This document shows, in pieces, positions 1-7,258 of a stretch of DNA of 13,433 bases (position 1 is its first letter; each line of letters starts with the position of its first letter). Origin of the DNA: Clostridiales bacterium (lineage in GTDB: Bacteria > Bacillota > Clostridia > Peptostreptococcales > BM714); assembly GCA_002869095.1 (NCBI GenBank), contig PKTO01000054.1, positions 1 through 13,433 of the forward strand, in the 5' to 3' direction. The notes under the pieces were generated by a model. The model did no database searches and had not been told where the DNA came from. It worked only from the letters and a program-made list of their open reading frames with translations. A program made the translations under genes and the position numbers.

Positions 1-1
1 A

Positions 2-910
2 AGCGTCGAGAAGGAAAAGGGTATAATCAAGCAGGAAATAATGATGTATGAAGACAATCCTGAGTGGCAGGCATATATCAACATACTTAAACTTTTGTAT
101 TCAAATCATCCTGTGCATATAGACATAGCAGGCACGGTGGAAAGCATAAGGGAAATCGACAAGGAAAAGCTTGCAACATGCTACAGGACTTTCTACAGCC
201 CCAAAAACATGATTGTTTTTCTCATAGGGGACATAGACCGGTTCAAGGCGATAGATGTAATAGAAGGAACGATTACGAATGATTTCAAGAAAAGGGATAC
301 GAGCATAGAAAGAATTGTCCATGAGGATTTGGATCCGATTGTAAAAGAAATAAACAGAGAATCGTTTTCGATAGCCAGTCCGATTTTTTATATGGGAATC
401 AAATGCCACCATGACTCTGAAATCGAATCCGACATATTAAAAAAGGAAATTTTCATAGACATATTTTTAAACAGCATGTTGGGAAAAGGTTCGAATTTGT
501 ACAACGATCTTTATGAAGAGGGAATGATAGGAAAGAATTTCGGATATGACTATAATTATGGACCCGCTTATGGACATATTATAATTGGTGGAGAGAGTGA
601 AAAACCGGAAGAGACGTACGAGCTTTTAAAAAACGCGTTTGTTGAATTTTTGGAGAAAAATCCGAAAAGAGAAGATTTCGACAGAATAAAGAAAAAATTA
701 AAAGGCGAATCGCTTATATACCTTAATTCGTTGGAATACATCGCGAATGCTTATGTCTCTGCTTATCACAAGGGAATCGATTTTTTTAATTATTTCAATG
801 AATTGGAGAAATTCGATTACGAAACTTATGCAAGCATGCAGAAAAATTACAGGATTGAAGGAAAGACGGCCCTGAGTGTTGTTTATCCGAATGACGGGGA
901 GGTTTATTGA
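2..910 (+). CDS. M16-family peptidase-like protein (YmfH type), 5'-truncated by window edge
   Basis: The frame is open from base 2 to the TGA at 908-910, giving about 302 residues, so the true start lies upstream and the Met at 41 is internal. The N-terminal part reads like the end of the M16 catalytic domain of the YmfH-type group: EKGIIKQEI, then MMYEDNPEWQ, then HPVHIDIAGTVESI, then CYRTFYSPKNM. The Glu of the EKGII..QEI stretch fits the region of the third zinc ligand. The HxxEH motif itself would lie upstream and is not visible, so catalytic competence cannot be judged. The rest is the C-terminal M16 lobe, including LGKGSNLYNDLYEEGMIG. YmfH-like proteins are annotated in Firmicutes as linked to 5-aminopentanol modification of EF-P, usually as a pair of M16 proteins. 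The family call is firm and the role is inferred from homology. The gene abuts lgt, with the SD of lgt inside its 3' end. Confidence 0.85.
   Translation, partial: SVEKEKGIIKQEIMMYEDNPEWQAYINILKLLYSNHPVHIDIAGTVESIREIDKEKLATCYRTFYSPKNMIVFLIGDIDRFKAIDVIEGTITNDFKKRDTSIERIVHEDLDPIVKEINRESFSIASPIFYMGIKCHHDSEIESDILKKEIFIDIFLNSMLGKGSNLYNDLYEEGMIGKNFGYDYNYGPAYGHIIIGGESEKPEETYELLKNAFVEFLEKNPKREDFDRIKKKLKGESLIYLNSLEYIANAYVSAYHKGIDFFNYFNELEKFDYETYASMQKNYRIEGKTALSVVYPNDGEVY
896..903 (+). promoter_or_regulatory. Shine-Dalgarno of lgt
   Basis: GGGGAGGT lies inside the last codons of the M16 gene. Its distance favours ATG 913 (about 10 nt) over TTG 907 (about 4 nt), although neither spacing is ideal. Confidence 0.6.
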
Positions 911-912
911 TT

Positions 913-1641
913 ATGAACCCAATAGCATTTGAAGTCTTTGGGATTGGAATCAGATGGTATGGAATACTGATAAGCATAGGATTGGTGCTTGGTGTTTTTA
1001 TTGCCATGAGGGAGTCTGCAAGGCTGGGAATTGATGAAAACATCATTTTGGACTTTATAATTTTTGCTGTGCCTATTGCCGTTTTGTGCGCCAGGGCCTA
1101 CTATGTCTTGTTCAACCTTCCATATTACGGCGGAGACATATTGAAAATGATAAACATAAGACAAGGCGGTCTGGCAATACACGGGGCCGTTATTGGGGGA
1201 GCCATCACAGCCATTGTATATTCGAGATTGAAAAAAATAGAATTCTGGAAATTGGCGGACCTGTGCGCTCCGGGCCTTATTCTCGGGCAGGCGATAGGAA
1301 GATGGGGCAATTTCATTAACAAAGAGGCTTACGGAGGCCCGACGAATTTGCCTTGGGCAATCACCATCAATGGAGTTGGCGTTCATCCAACATTCCTGTA
1401 TGAATCTTTGTGGAACTTGATGATTTTCATATTCCTGATGTCCATAAGAAAAAAGAAGAAATTTGAGGGTCAATTGTTTGCCTTGTACATGATGCTCTAT
1501 TCACTTGGGAGATTTTTCATTGAGGGGCTCAGAACGGACAGTTTGATGCTTGGCAATTTCCGCGTGGCACAACTTGTAAGCCTGGCCATGATTTGTGCCG
1601 GAGCCGGATTTTATTTGATTAAAGGAAGAGAAAAAAGATGA
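913..1641 (+). CDS. lgt: Prolipoprotein diacylglyceryl transferase
   Basis: Membrane enzyme that transfers diacylglycerol from phosphatidylglycerol to the lipobox cysteine of prolipoproteins, the first step of lipoprotein maturation. The 242-residue protein is a usual length for the family and is hydrophobic throughout. Signature elements, numbered from ATG 913, are GGLAIHGAVIGG (85-96, with the conserved His90), IGRWGNFINKEAYGGPT (128-144, the Lgt signature with Arg130 and Asn133), HPTFLYE (158-164) and RFFIEGLRTD (200-209). I chose ATG 913 because MNPIAFEVFGIGIRWYGILI is a typical Lgt N-terminus. A TTG at 907 would overlap the preceding stop as TTGA and add two residues. The SD GGGGAGGT (896-903) is about 10 nt from the ATG but only 4 nt from the TTG. 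The gene is followed by a strong terminator, so it seems to close the upstream transcription unit and not to belong to the dcw operon. Confidence 0.96.
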   Translation: MNPIAFEVFGIGIRWYGILISIGLVLGVFIAMRESARLGIDENIILDFIIFAVPIAVLCARAYYVLFNLPYYGGDILKMINIRQGGLAIHGAVIGGAITAIVYSRLKKIEFWKLADLCAPGLILGQAIGRWGNFINKEAYGGPTNLPWAITINGVGVHPTFLYESLWNLMIFIFLMSIRKKKKFEGQLFALYMMLYSLGRFFIEGLRTDSLMLGNFRVAQLVSLAMICAGAGFYLIKGREKR

Positions 1642-1679
1642 TATTTTTTAAAAATTGAATGCGTATGGCAGGAAAACGG

Positions 1680-1708
1680 AGACTTCTATTCATAGGAGTC
1701 TTTTTTTT
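1680..1708 (+). terminator. Rho-independent terminator after lgt
   Basis: A 9-bp stem pairs AGACTTCTA (1680-1688) with TAGGAGTCT (1693-1701), with one G-U pair and the loop TTCA. A run of eight T (1701-1708) follows. It sits 38 nt after the lgt stop and separates the M16-lgt unit from the dcw operon. Confidence 0.9.
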
Positions 1709-1720
1709 GTGAAAAAAATA

Positions 1721-1786
1721 AAAGTTTTTTTAAAAAAAAGAAGGGATACTATTTTGCGCATAGAATTAATAGATATGGTTTAAAGT
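1721..1786 (+). promoter_or_regulatory. Probable promoter region of the dcw operon (elements uncertain)
   Basis: A promoter is expected here because a terminator lies just upstream and MraZ boxes just downstream. An A/T-tract (seven T then eight A, 1725-1739) could act as an UP element. Candidate -10 hexamers are TAGAAT (1761-1766), TACTAT (1747-1752) and TATGGT (1774-1779). TTGCGC (1754-1759) could be a -35 for the last, but its spacer is only 14 nt. No pair has both good matches and a 17-nt spacer, so the exact start site is not resolved. Confidence 0.35.
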
Positions 1787-1820
1787 GTATTGAAGTGGGG
1801 TAAAATCCCATAAAATGGGG
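1781..1820 (+). promoter_or_regulatory. MraZ operator: array of 10-nt direct repeats upstream of mraZ
   Basis: Four consecutive 10-nt units start exactly at 1781, 1791, 1801 and 1811: TAAAGTGTAT, TGAAGTGGGG, TAAAATCCCA and TAAAATGGGG. Degenerate flanking units may extend this to 1771 and to 1821, where TGAAAACATG contains the start codon. The cores AAAGTGT, GAAGTGG and AAAATGG resemble the Mollicute MraZ box (AAAGTG followed by T or G). The two TGGGG elements also fit the E. coli MraZ site (TGGGN repeats with 5-nt spacers). One unit per helical turn suits the ring-shaped MraZ oligomer. The last unit overlaps the mraZ SD, which fits autorepression. Unit 3 is odd because it carries the TGGG motif on the opposite strand (CCCA). 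Confidence 0.8.
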
Positions 1821-1822
1821 TG
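1796..1822 (+). promoter_or_regulatory. mraZ ribosome binding site with possible competing hairpins
   Basis: The mraZ SD is GGGGTG (1817-1822), 5 nt before ATG 1828. CCCAT (1807-1811) can pair with ATGGG (1815-1819) across a 3-nt AAA loop and would hide part of the SD. The same CCCA (1807-1810) can instead pair with the upstream TGGG (1796-1799). The complementarity is visible, but the stems are short and any regulatory effect is inference. Confidence 0.35.
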
Positions 1823-1827
1823 AAAAC

Positions 1828-2259
1828 ATGTTTATTGGGGAATTTCAACATACGATGGATAAAAAAGGCAGAGTAAACATCCCGTCCAAATTCAGGGAAT
1901 CCCTTGGAGAAATTTTCTATATAACAAAGGGATTGGATTCATGCCTGTTCATTTTCCCCAAAAATGAATTTTCCAACTTCGAGGAAAAGCTTAAAGAACT
2001 TCCATTGGCCAGCAAAGATGCCAGGATTTTCACCAGGATGTTTTTTGCGGGAGCGGCGGAATGCCAACTCGACAAACAGGGAAGAATAATTATACCTCCG
2101 GTATTGAGACAATACGGAGATTTGGAAAAAGATGTTGTAATCATAGGGGTTTCAACAAGAATAGAAGTTTGGGACAAGGAACAATGGGATGCATACAATG
2201 CCGCCGATAATGTGGATTATGACGACATCGCTGAAAAAATGGCCTTGTTGGGAATTTAA
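1828..2259 (+). CDS. mraZ: Transcriptional regulator MraZ
   Basis: DNA-binding regulator at the head of dcw clusters. It forms ring-shaped oligomers and in E. coli represses its own operon. At 143 residues it has the standard length. The two tandem SpoVT/AbrB-like half-domains are both present with their DxxxR signatures: [13 protein letters not shown] (11-23) and [13 protein letters not shown] (82-94). The N-terminus [11 protein letters not shown] is typical of the family. ATG 1828 is preceded by GGGGTG at 1817-1822. The upstream 10-nt repeat array is its likely binding site, implying autoregulation of the whole operon. rsmH follows after 14 nt. Confidence 0.97.
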   Translation: MFIGEFQHTMDKKGRVNIPSKFRESLGEIFYITKGLDSCLFIFPKNEFSNFEEKLKELPLASKDARIFTRMFFAGAAECQLDKQGRIIIPPVLRQYGDLEKDVVIIGVSTRIEVWDKEQWDAYNAADNVDYDDIAEKMALLGI

Positions 2260-2273
2260 AGGGGGCAACAATA

Positions 2274-3209
2274 ATGGAGTTCTCACACGAATCGGTACTA
2301 TTGAAAGAAGCGATTGATGGTTTGAGAATAGTGGGCGGCGGTATTTATGTCGACGGAACGACCGGCGGCGGCGGCCATTCAATAGAAATCGCAAAGAGGC
2401 TCGACGATAAGGGAAGACTGATATGCATAGATCAGGACAAAGAAGCTTTGGAGCATGCGAAAGTGCGCCTGGCTGAACATAAAGAAAACATAAAATTTGT
2501 CCACGACAATTTTTATGATCTGAAAAACATCCTTGCAAGAAATGGAATAGAAAAGATAAATGGATTGTTGCTTGATTTGGGAGTTTCTTCATATCAATTG
2601 GACAACAAGGACAGAGGTTTTTCATACATGCAGGACGCACCGCTTGACATGAGAATGGATGCTTCCAAAAGTCTGACGGCATATGAAGTAGTCAATACAT
2701 ATGAAAAGGAAAAGCTTAAAAGAGTGATACAGGAATACGGCGAAGAAAACTGGGCTGCCAGGATTGTCGAATTCATTGAAAACGAAAGAAAAATCAAGGC
2801 GATTGAAACGACTGGAGAATTGGTTGAAATAATTAAGAAGGCCATTCCGTCAAAGGCCAGAAGGGATGGGCCCCATCCGGCGAAGAGGACTTTCCAAGCA
2901 ATAAGGATTGAAGTAAACAATGAGTTGGGAATTATTGAAAGAACAATAAAAGATGCAATTTCGTGCATGGATAAAAAAGGCAGGATTTGCATAATAACAT
3001 TCCATTCATTGGAAGACAGGATTGTAAAAAACACTTTTAAATATATGCAAAAAGATTGCATATGCCCGCCTGAATTGCCTGTATGCAAATGCGACAAGAA
3101 AAGGGAAATAAAAATAATAACGAGGAAACCGATAGTGCCATCTGAAATAGAGATAGAAAAAAATCCGAGAGCCAGGAGCGCAAAGCTTAGAATAGCTGAA
3201 AGAGTATAG
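2274..3209 (+). CDS. rsmH: 16S rRNA (cytosine-1402 N4)-methyltransferase
   Basis: SAM-dependent methyltransferase (MraW) that makes N4-methyl-C1402 in the decoding centre of 16S rRNA. The 311-residue length is normal. Visible motifs are [11 protein letters not shown] (5-15), the SAM-binding [11 protein letters not shown] (26-36), the acidic CIDQDKEAL (51-59), [46 protein letters not shown] and [12 protein letters not shown]. The C-terminus [10 protein letters not shown] is where this family normally ends, so the TAG at 3207-3209 acts as a real stop. It is the only gene-terminal TAG in the window. Reading through it would add eight codons and end at a TGA (3234-3236) that overlaps the ftsL start codon. 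The SD AAAGGGGG (2258-2265) is 8 nt from the ATG. Confidence 0.97.
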   Translation: MEFSHESVLLKEAIDGLRIVGGGIYVDGTTGGGGHSIEIAKRLDDKGRLICIDQDKEALEHAKVRLAEHKENIKFVHDNFYDLKNILARNGIEKINGLLLDLGVSSYQLDNKDRGFSYMQDAPLDMRMDASKSLTAYEVVNTYEKEKLKRVIQEYGEENWAARIVEFIENERKIKAIETTGELVEIIKKAIPSKARRDGPHPAKRTFQAIRIEVNNELGIIERTIKDAISCMDKKGRICIITFHSLEDRIVKNTFKYMQKDCICPPELPVCKCDKKREIKIITRKPIVPSEIEIEKNPRARSAKLRIAERV

Positions 3210-3232
3210 ATGGAAGGAAGGAGCGACCTTTT

Positions 3233-3709
3233 ATGACATCAGTAGCATATAAAAAATACATGGAATACGATTTCAATGAAACAAGCATTCCTGCAAAAAG
3301 AAGGGAAAATAAAAAGAAGAAGACTTTTTATGCCACAAAACTGTTCATGGCGATTGTTTTGACCGGCCTCTTATTCATTAGCATACTTTTTGGCTATGCC
3401 GCAATAAGTGAAATAAAATACCAAGTATATGAACACAAGCAAGCCATGAATGATTTGCAGATTGAAATCGAAAAATATAAAATTGAGTTGGAAGCGATGA
3501 ATAAAACCAGTATAATTGAAGACAAGGCTGTACACGAATTGGGAATGCAAGTCCCACAAAGACAGCAGATAGTTTACTTGGGTGAAACTGGAGAAGAAAA
3601 CGGAATAACGCGTGTATCAATTGCTTCGCAATCTGTCGAGCCGGCGGAAAGAGGCTTTATAGGAAACATTTACTCTTCCATTTTAAGCTTGAAATTTATG
3701 GGAGATTGA
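3233..3709 (+). CDS. ftsL: Cell division protein FtsL
   Basis: Small bitopic divisome protein that works with FtsQ/DivIB and DivIC to activate the septal synthase FtsW-FtsI. The 158-residue product has a basic cytoplasmic N-terminus (AKRRENKKKK, 21-30), one membrane segment (about 34-58) and a coiled-coil stretch (about 60-100, with QIEIEKYKIELEAMN). The FtsL-like stretch HELGMQVPQRQQIVYL follows at 101-116. A 42-residue C-terminal tail then makes it longer than many FtsL proteins. FtsL sequences diverge strongly, so the call rests on architecture plus position between rsmH and the PBP. The SD AAGGAG (3218-3223) is 9 nt from the ATG. Part of this SD could pair with CCTT (3227-3230) in a weak 4-bp hairpin. 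Confidence 0.88.
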   Translation: MTSVAYKKYMEYDFNETSIPAKRRENKKKKTFYATKLFMAIVLTGLLFISILFGYAAISEIKYQVYEHKQAMNDLQIEIEKYKIELEAMNKTSIIEDKAVHELGMQVPQRQQIVYLGETGEENGITRVSIASQSVEPAERGFIGNIYSSILSLKFMGD

Positions 3710-3726
3710 TTTGAAGGAGGCATTGC

Positions 3727-5697
3727 ATGTCCCTGTTTAGAACACCAAAACAAAGGTTGAATCTTACTCTTGCAATTGTAATAGTTGCTTTTGCATTTCT
3801 ATCAGCAAGGTTGGTAAAAATACAGATAATTGATGGTGAAAAATATAGCGATATGGCAGTAGTCCAACAGACGAAGGACATACCAATACCTGCCCAGCGT
3901 GGAGAAATACTCGACAGAAACCTTAAAAAATTAGCGGTAAACATGACTTTGTACAATATTTGGGCGGACACCAATCGGATAACAAGTCCGGAGACTTCAT
4001 CCAAATTGATTTCGGATATTTTGGAATCAGATCCGCAAGAAATGCACGATAAAATAAGTTCAGGAGCAGGTCTTATAAGTATCGGGAAGTGGGTAGACAA
4101 GGAAAAAGTTGAAGAAATAAGTTCGTTGAATCTCGAAGGCGTCTGGCATACAGAAGTCGAAAAGAGGTATTACCCCCTGGATGATTTGGGGGCTTTTGTA
4201 ATTGGACATACTACGGACGACAACAGAGGTTTGGCTGGGGTGGAATTGGAACTAAACCGATACCTGACCGGTTTGAGCGGCCGATGGATAAGAAATACGG
4301 ACGTATTCGGACGCCAGCTCCCTTTTGGAACAGACAAGTATTATGGCGCGCAAGACGGATTGAATGTAATACTGACAATCGACGAGGTAATGCAGTATTA
4401 TACCGAGCAAGTAATTGAAAAGGGCCTGAAAGACTTGAAGGCTAAAAGAATAATGGCAATAATGATGGATCCGAGAACGGGAGACATCCTATCCATGGCT
4501 GCATATCCGGATTACAATCCGAATTCTCCTAGAATTCCGGTTGATGAAAGCCAATTGATAGAATATCAAGGCTTGGAAGATGTTGAAAAACAGGCTTATT
4601 GGAATAAATTATGGCGAAATCCAATTGTGAGCGACACATACGAACCTGGCTCGACGTTCAAATTGATTACAGCAGCAATGTCTCTGGAAGAAAATGTGGC
4701 CAGGCCCGATACTCTCTTCTATGCAACGGGATCTATAAATGTAGCGGGTCAAAATATAAGATGTTGGCGATATTACAGACCGCATGGAGAGCAGACACTT
4801 ACCCAAGCTCTTGAGAACTCATGCAATCCCGTATTTGTAGAGCTTTCGCAGAAGCTGGGGAAGGAAAAATTCTACAAGTATCTTGAGGCTTTTGGATTCA
4901 GGGGCAAGACGGGAATAGAGTTGCCGGGAGAGTCGGGAGGATTGACAATCCCAATCGGGAAGGCCGGTCCGGTAGAACTTGCAACGATGTCATTCGGCCA
5001 TGGTTTGTCAATAACACCGATTCAGTTGTTGACAGCGGTTTCGGCACTGGCTAATGATGGAAGGCTTATGGAACCGAGATTGATTTCCGGATTGGCTGAC
5101 AACGATGGAAATATTGTAGAGACATTTGATCCAGTCTTTAAGAGGCAGGTGGTTTCGCAAAGCACTTCCATGGAAGTTAGGCTGATGATGGAGAGTGTTG
5201 TTTTCAACGGATCGGGGAAAGAAGCCTATATTCCGGGATACAGAGTTGGCGGTAAAACCGGCACAGCCGAAAAACTTGTCAACGGCGCTTATGATGAAAA
5301 CAGCGTAATAGCTTCGTTTATAGCAGTGGCACCTGTAGATGATCCCAAACTGGCGATACTGATAGTTATTGACGAGCCTGAAGAAAGCCATTTCGGGAGT
5401 TTGACAGCGGCGCCTTTGGCGAAGGAAATAATGGAAAAAAGCTTGATACGCATGGCGGTAGAGCCGGAATTCACAGAAACAGAACTTCAAATATTGAATA
5501 ATGATTCTGTTCTTGTTCCGGATTTGAACGGGATGGATGCGCAAGACGCATTGGCAAAACTTGACTCAATTGGTTTGAGATGCGAGATAGTGCCTGAAAT
5601 CGAAAACCTTGACGATACACACAAGGTTTTGGAACAATATCCGTATGCGGGATTTGAAGCAATGGAGGGGTATAGCGTTATCATATATGTGGAGTGA
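3727..5697 (+). CDS. Class B penicillin-binding protein with C-terminal PASTA domain (FtsI/SpoVD type)
   Basis: D,D-transpeptidase that crosslinks septal or spore-cortex peptidoglycan outside the membrane, as partner of a SEDS polymerase (here FtsW, downstream). The 656-residue protein has a short cytoplasmic start, one membrane anchor (about 11-30), the dimerisation domain with PAQRGEILDRN (55-65), and the transpeptidase domain. All three catalytic motifs are intact: STFK (309-312, nucleophile Ser309), SCN (365-367) and KTG (510-512). One PASTA domain ends the protein (about 593-656). The perfect SD AAGGAGG (3714-3720) is 6 nt from the ATG. In Bacillus the PASTA-bearing gene at this place is spoVD, beside pbpB. 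Here there is only one class B PBP, so it may serve vegetative division (ftsI), sporulation (spoVD) or both. I leave the symbol blank for that reason. Confidence 0.95.
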   Translation: MSLFRTPKQRLNLTLAIVIVAFAFLSARLVKIQIIDGEKYSDMAVVQQTKDIPIPAQRGEILDRNLKKLAVNMTLYNIWADTNRITSPETSSKLISDILESDPQEMHDKISSGAGLISIGKWVDKEKVEEISSLNLEGVWHTEVEKRYYPLDDLGAFVIGHTTDDNRGLAGVELELNRYLTGLSGRWIRNTDVFGRQLPFGTDKYYGAQDGLNVILTIDEVMQYYTEQVIEKGLKDLKAKRIMAIMMDPRTGDILSMAAYPDYNPNSPRIPVDESQLIEYQGLEDVEKQAYWNKLWRNPIVSDTYEPGSTFKLITAAMSLEENVARPDTLFYATGSINVAGQNIRCWRYYRPHGEQTLTQALENSCNPVFVELSQKLGKEKFYKYLEAFGFRGKTGIELPGESGGLTIPIGKAGPVELATMSFGHGLSITPIQLLTAVSALANDGRLMEPRLISGLADNDGNIVETFDPVFKRQVVSQSTSMEVRLMMESVVFNGSGKEAYIPGYRVGGKTGTAEKLVNGAYDENSVIASFIAVAPVDDPKLAILIVIDEPEESHFGSLTAAPLAKEIMEKSLIRMAVEPEFTETELQILNNDSVLVPDLNGMDAQDALAKLDSIGLRCEIVPEIENLDDTHKVLEQYPYAGFEAMEGYSVIIYVE

Positions 5698-5711
5698 GGA
5701 ACATGTGAATA

Positions 5712-5720
5712 TGTTATAAT
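5712..5720 (+). promoter_or_regulatory. Extended -10 promoter before murE
   Basis: TGT-TATAAT is a perfect extended -10 (TGn followed by the consensus hexamer at 5715-5720). Transcription would start near 5727. No good -35 is seen at 17 nt upstream (GAGTGA at 5692-5697), but extended -10 promoters often do without one. AACAT (5700-5704) and ATGTT (5711-5715) form a small inverted repeat touching the -10. This would provide an internal promoter for murE and the genes below it. Confidence 0.6.
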
Positions 5721-5729
5721 ATTAGAGAT

Positions 5730-5753
5730 GGCAATTTGAATGGCGAAATTGCC
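5730..5753 (+). promoter_or_regulatory. Perfect 8-bp inverted repeat in the murE leader
   Basis: GGCAATTT (5730-5737) and AAATTGCC (5746-5753) pair perfectly around an 8-nt loop, followed by a poor T-run (TTCTTTAATT). It could be a weak terminator or attenuator for the upstream mraZ-pbp unit. It could also be a stabilising 5' hairpin of a transcript starting near 5727. The tail is too weak to call it a firm terminator. Confidence 0.5.
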
Positions 5754-5788
5754 TTCTTTAATTATGAACCGAATGAAGGTGGATATTA

Positions 5789-7258
5789 ATGAGGCTAGGA
5801 GAATTGATTAAAGAGAATGATTATGTTTCTTGTTTCGGAGGCAAGGGTTTGAATTCGATTGTTAAAAATATCTCTTGCGACTCGAGAACTGCAGCACCCG
5901 GTGACTGTTTCGTTTGCATAAAGGGTTTTGAAACTGACGGACATGACTATATTCCTCAAGCCTATAAAAACGGATCGAGGGTTTTTGTTGTGGAAGATTT
6001 GTCTTGGACAAGCAAAATCGCAACCGAATATCCTGATGCTGCGGTTTTGCTTGTTGATGATACAAGAAGCATGCTTTCAACCTTGTCCGACCGGTTTTTC
6101 GGAAGTCCTTCAAAAAAAATAACGGTTGTGGGCGTTACAGGCACCAACGGCAAGACTTCGGTCACGAATTATATTTTCAACGCCCTAAGGAAACTGGGAC
6201 TTTCGACGGGCATGATTGGAACGATTGAGATACGAATGAATGATGAGATTTGGCCGTCAAGCAGAACAACTCCTGAATCCCTTGAACTGCATAAGATATT
6301 CAAGACCATGCTGGATAAAGGGATTGATTATGTTGTGATGGAAGTTTCCTCGCATGCTCTCACTCTTTTACGGGTACAGGATATTGAATTCGACATATCT
6401 GTTTTTACTAATCTTACGCAAGACCATTTGGATTTCCATAAAACAATGGGGAATTATGCGGATGCCAAGTACATGCTTATGAAAAAATCAAACAAGGCTT
6501 CGATTGTAAACATTGATGACAATTATGGGAATGAATATATGAACGCTTTGAAAAAAGAGGGCAAGCGAGTTCTGACTTATGGAATGCAAAACAAAGCGGA
6601 CATAATTTCGGAAAGAAATGAAGCGCATGGAATAACGACAATAAAGTCCTCATGCGGCGAAATTGAAATCGAGTCCTCTAGCAGGTTTGAAACCTACAAC
6701 AAAATGGCGGCTTATGCGGTGCTGAAAGAATTGGGCTTTGATATTGATGAGCTTCAATCTGTATTATGGGATTTGAAGGGCGCAAAAGGCCGCTTTCAAA
6801 AGGTTCCAGGTTCTGAAAAATTGGGAATCGAAATAATAGTTGACTATGCCCACACACCCGATGCATTGTCAAATGTGATAGAGGCTATAAACGAATATAA
6901 AAAAGGCAGATTGATTGCAGTTTTCGGTTGCGGAGGAGAGAGGGATCCTTTCAAACGTCCAATGATGGGTAAAATCGCATCATCTGGTGCCGATCTTGTC
7001 ATTCTGACAGACGACAATCCCAGGCGTGAAGATGCAAACAATATAATTATGCAGATCGAGAATGGAATGAAAAAAGGCCGGCACGAAGTCATAAGGGACA
7101 GGAAAGAAGCTATAAGAAAAGCGATAATTTTGGCTGAAGCAGGCGATGTTGTTCTCATTGCCGGCAAAGGACATGAAAAGCTTCAAATAATAGGGGATGA
7201 AAGTTTTGAACATGATGATTTTCAGGTTGCCCGAAGCGTATTGGAGGCGATTATATGA
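5789..7258 (+). CDS. murE: UDP-MurNAc-L-Ala-D-Glu:meso-diaminopimelate ligase
   Basis: Cytoplasmic ATP-dependent Mur ligase that adds the third residue of the peptidoglycan stem peptide. The 489-residue length is normal. The three-domain layout is visible: the substrate domain with ISCDSRTAAPGDCFVCIKG (28-46), the ATP-binding GTNGKTS (118-124), EVSSHAL, TNLTQDHLDFH and NYADAKYML with the lysine (Lys227) that is carbamylated in this family, then the C-terminal domain with DYAHTPDAL and GCGGERDPFKRP. DNPR at 409-412 is the signature for meso-diaminopimelate over lysine, so the peptidoglycan is probably of the mDAP type. GKGHE (459-463) is also conserved. The SD AAGGTGG (5776-5782) is 6 nt from the ATG. 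The stop overlaps the murF start as ATGA. Confidence 0.97.
   Translation: MRLGELIKENDYVSCFGGKGLNSIVKNISCDSRTAAPGDCFVCIKGFETDGHDYIPQAYKNGSRVFVVEDLSWTSKIATEYPDAAVLLVDDTRSMLSTLSDRFFGSPSKKITVVGVTGTNGKTSVTNYIFNALRKLGLSTGMIGTIEIRMNDEIWPSSRTTPESLELHKIFKTMLDKGIDYVVMEVSSHALTLLRVQDIEFDISVFTNLTQDHLDFHKTMGNYADAKYMLMKKSNKASIVNIDDNYGNEYMNALKKEGKRVLTYGMQNKADIISERNEAHGITTIKSSCGEIEIESSSRFETYNKMAAYAVLKELGFDIDELQSVLWDLKGAKGRFQKVPGSEKLGIEIIVDYAHTPDALSNVIEAINEYKKGRLIAVFGCGGERDPFKRPMMGKIASSGADLVILTDDNPRREDANNIIMQIENGMKKGRHEVIRDRKEAIRKAIILAEAGDVVLIAGKGHEKLQIIGDESFEHDDFQVARSVLEAII

Noticed and set aside
41..43. Met at 41 as the start of the M16 gene
   Set aside because: The frame is open to the window edge, and the residues before Met 41 (EKGIIKQEI) belong to the conserved M16 domain.
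1642..1827. A small gene, tRNA or riboswitch in the lgt-mraZ gap
   Set aside because: I see no cloverleaf, no convincing small coding frame with an SD and no known riboswitch core. The gap is explained by a terminator, promoter region and operator array.
3218..3230. Hairpin AAGG/CCTT over the ftsL SD
   Set aside because: Only 4 bp with a 5-nt loop. It is too weak and too likely by chance in a purine-rich SD region to call as regulatory.
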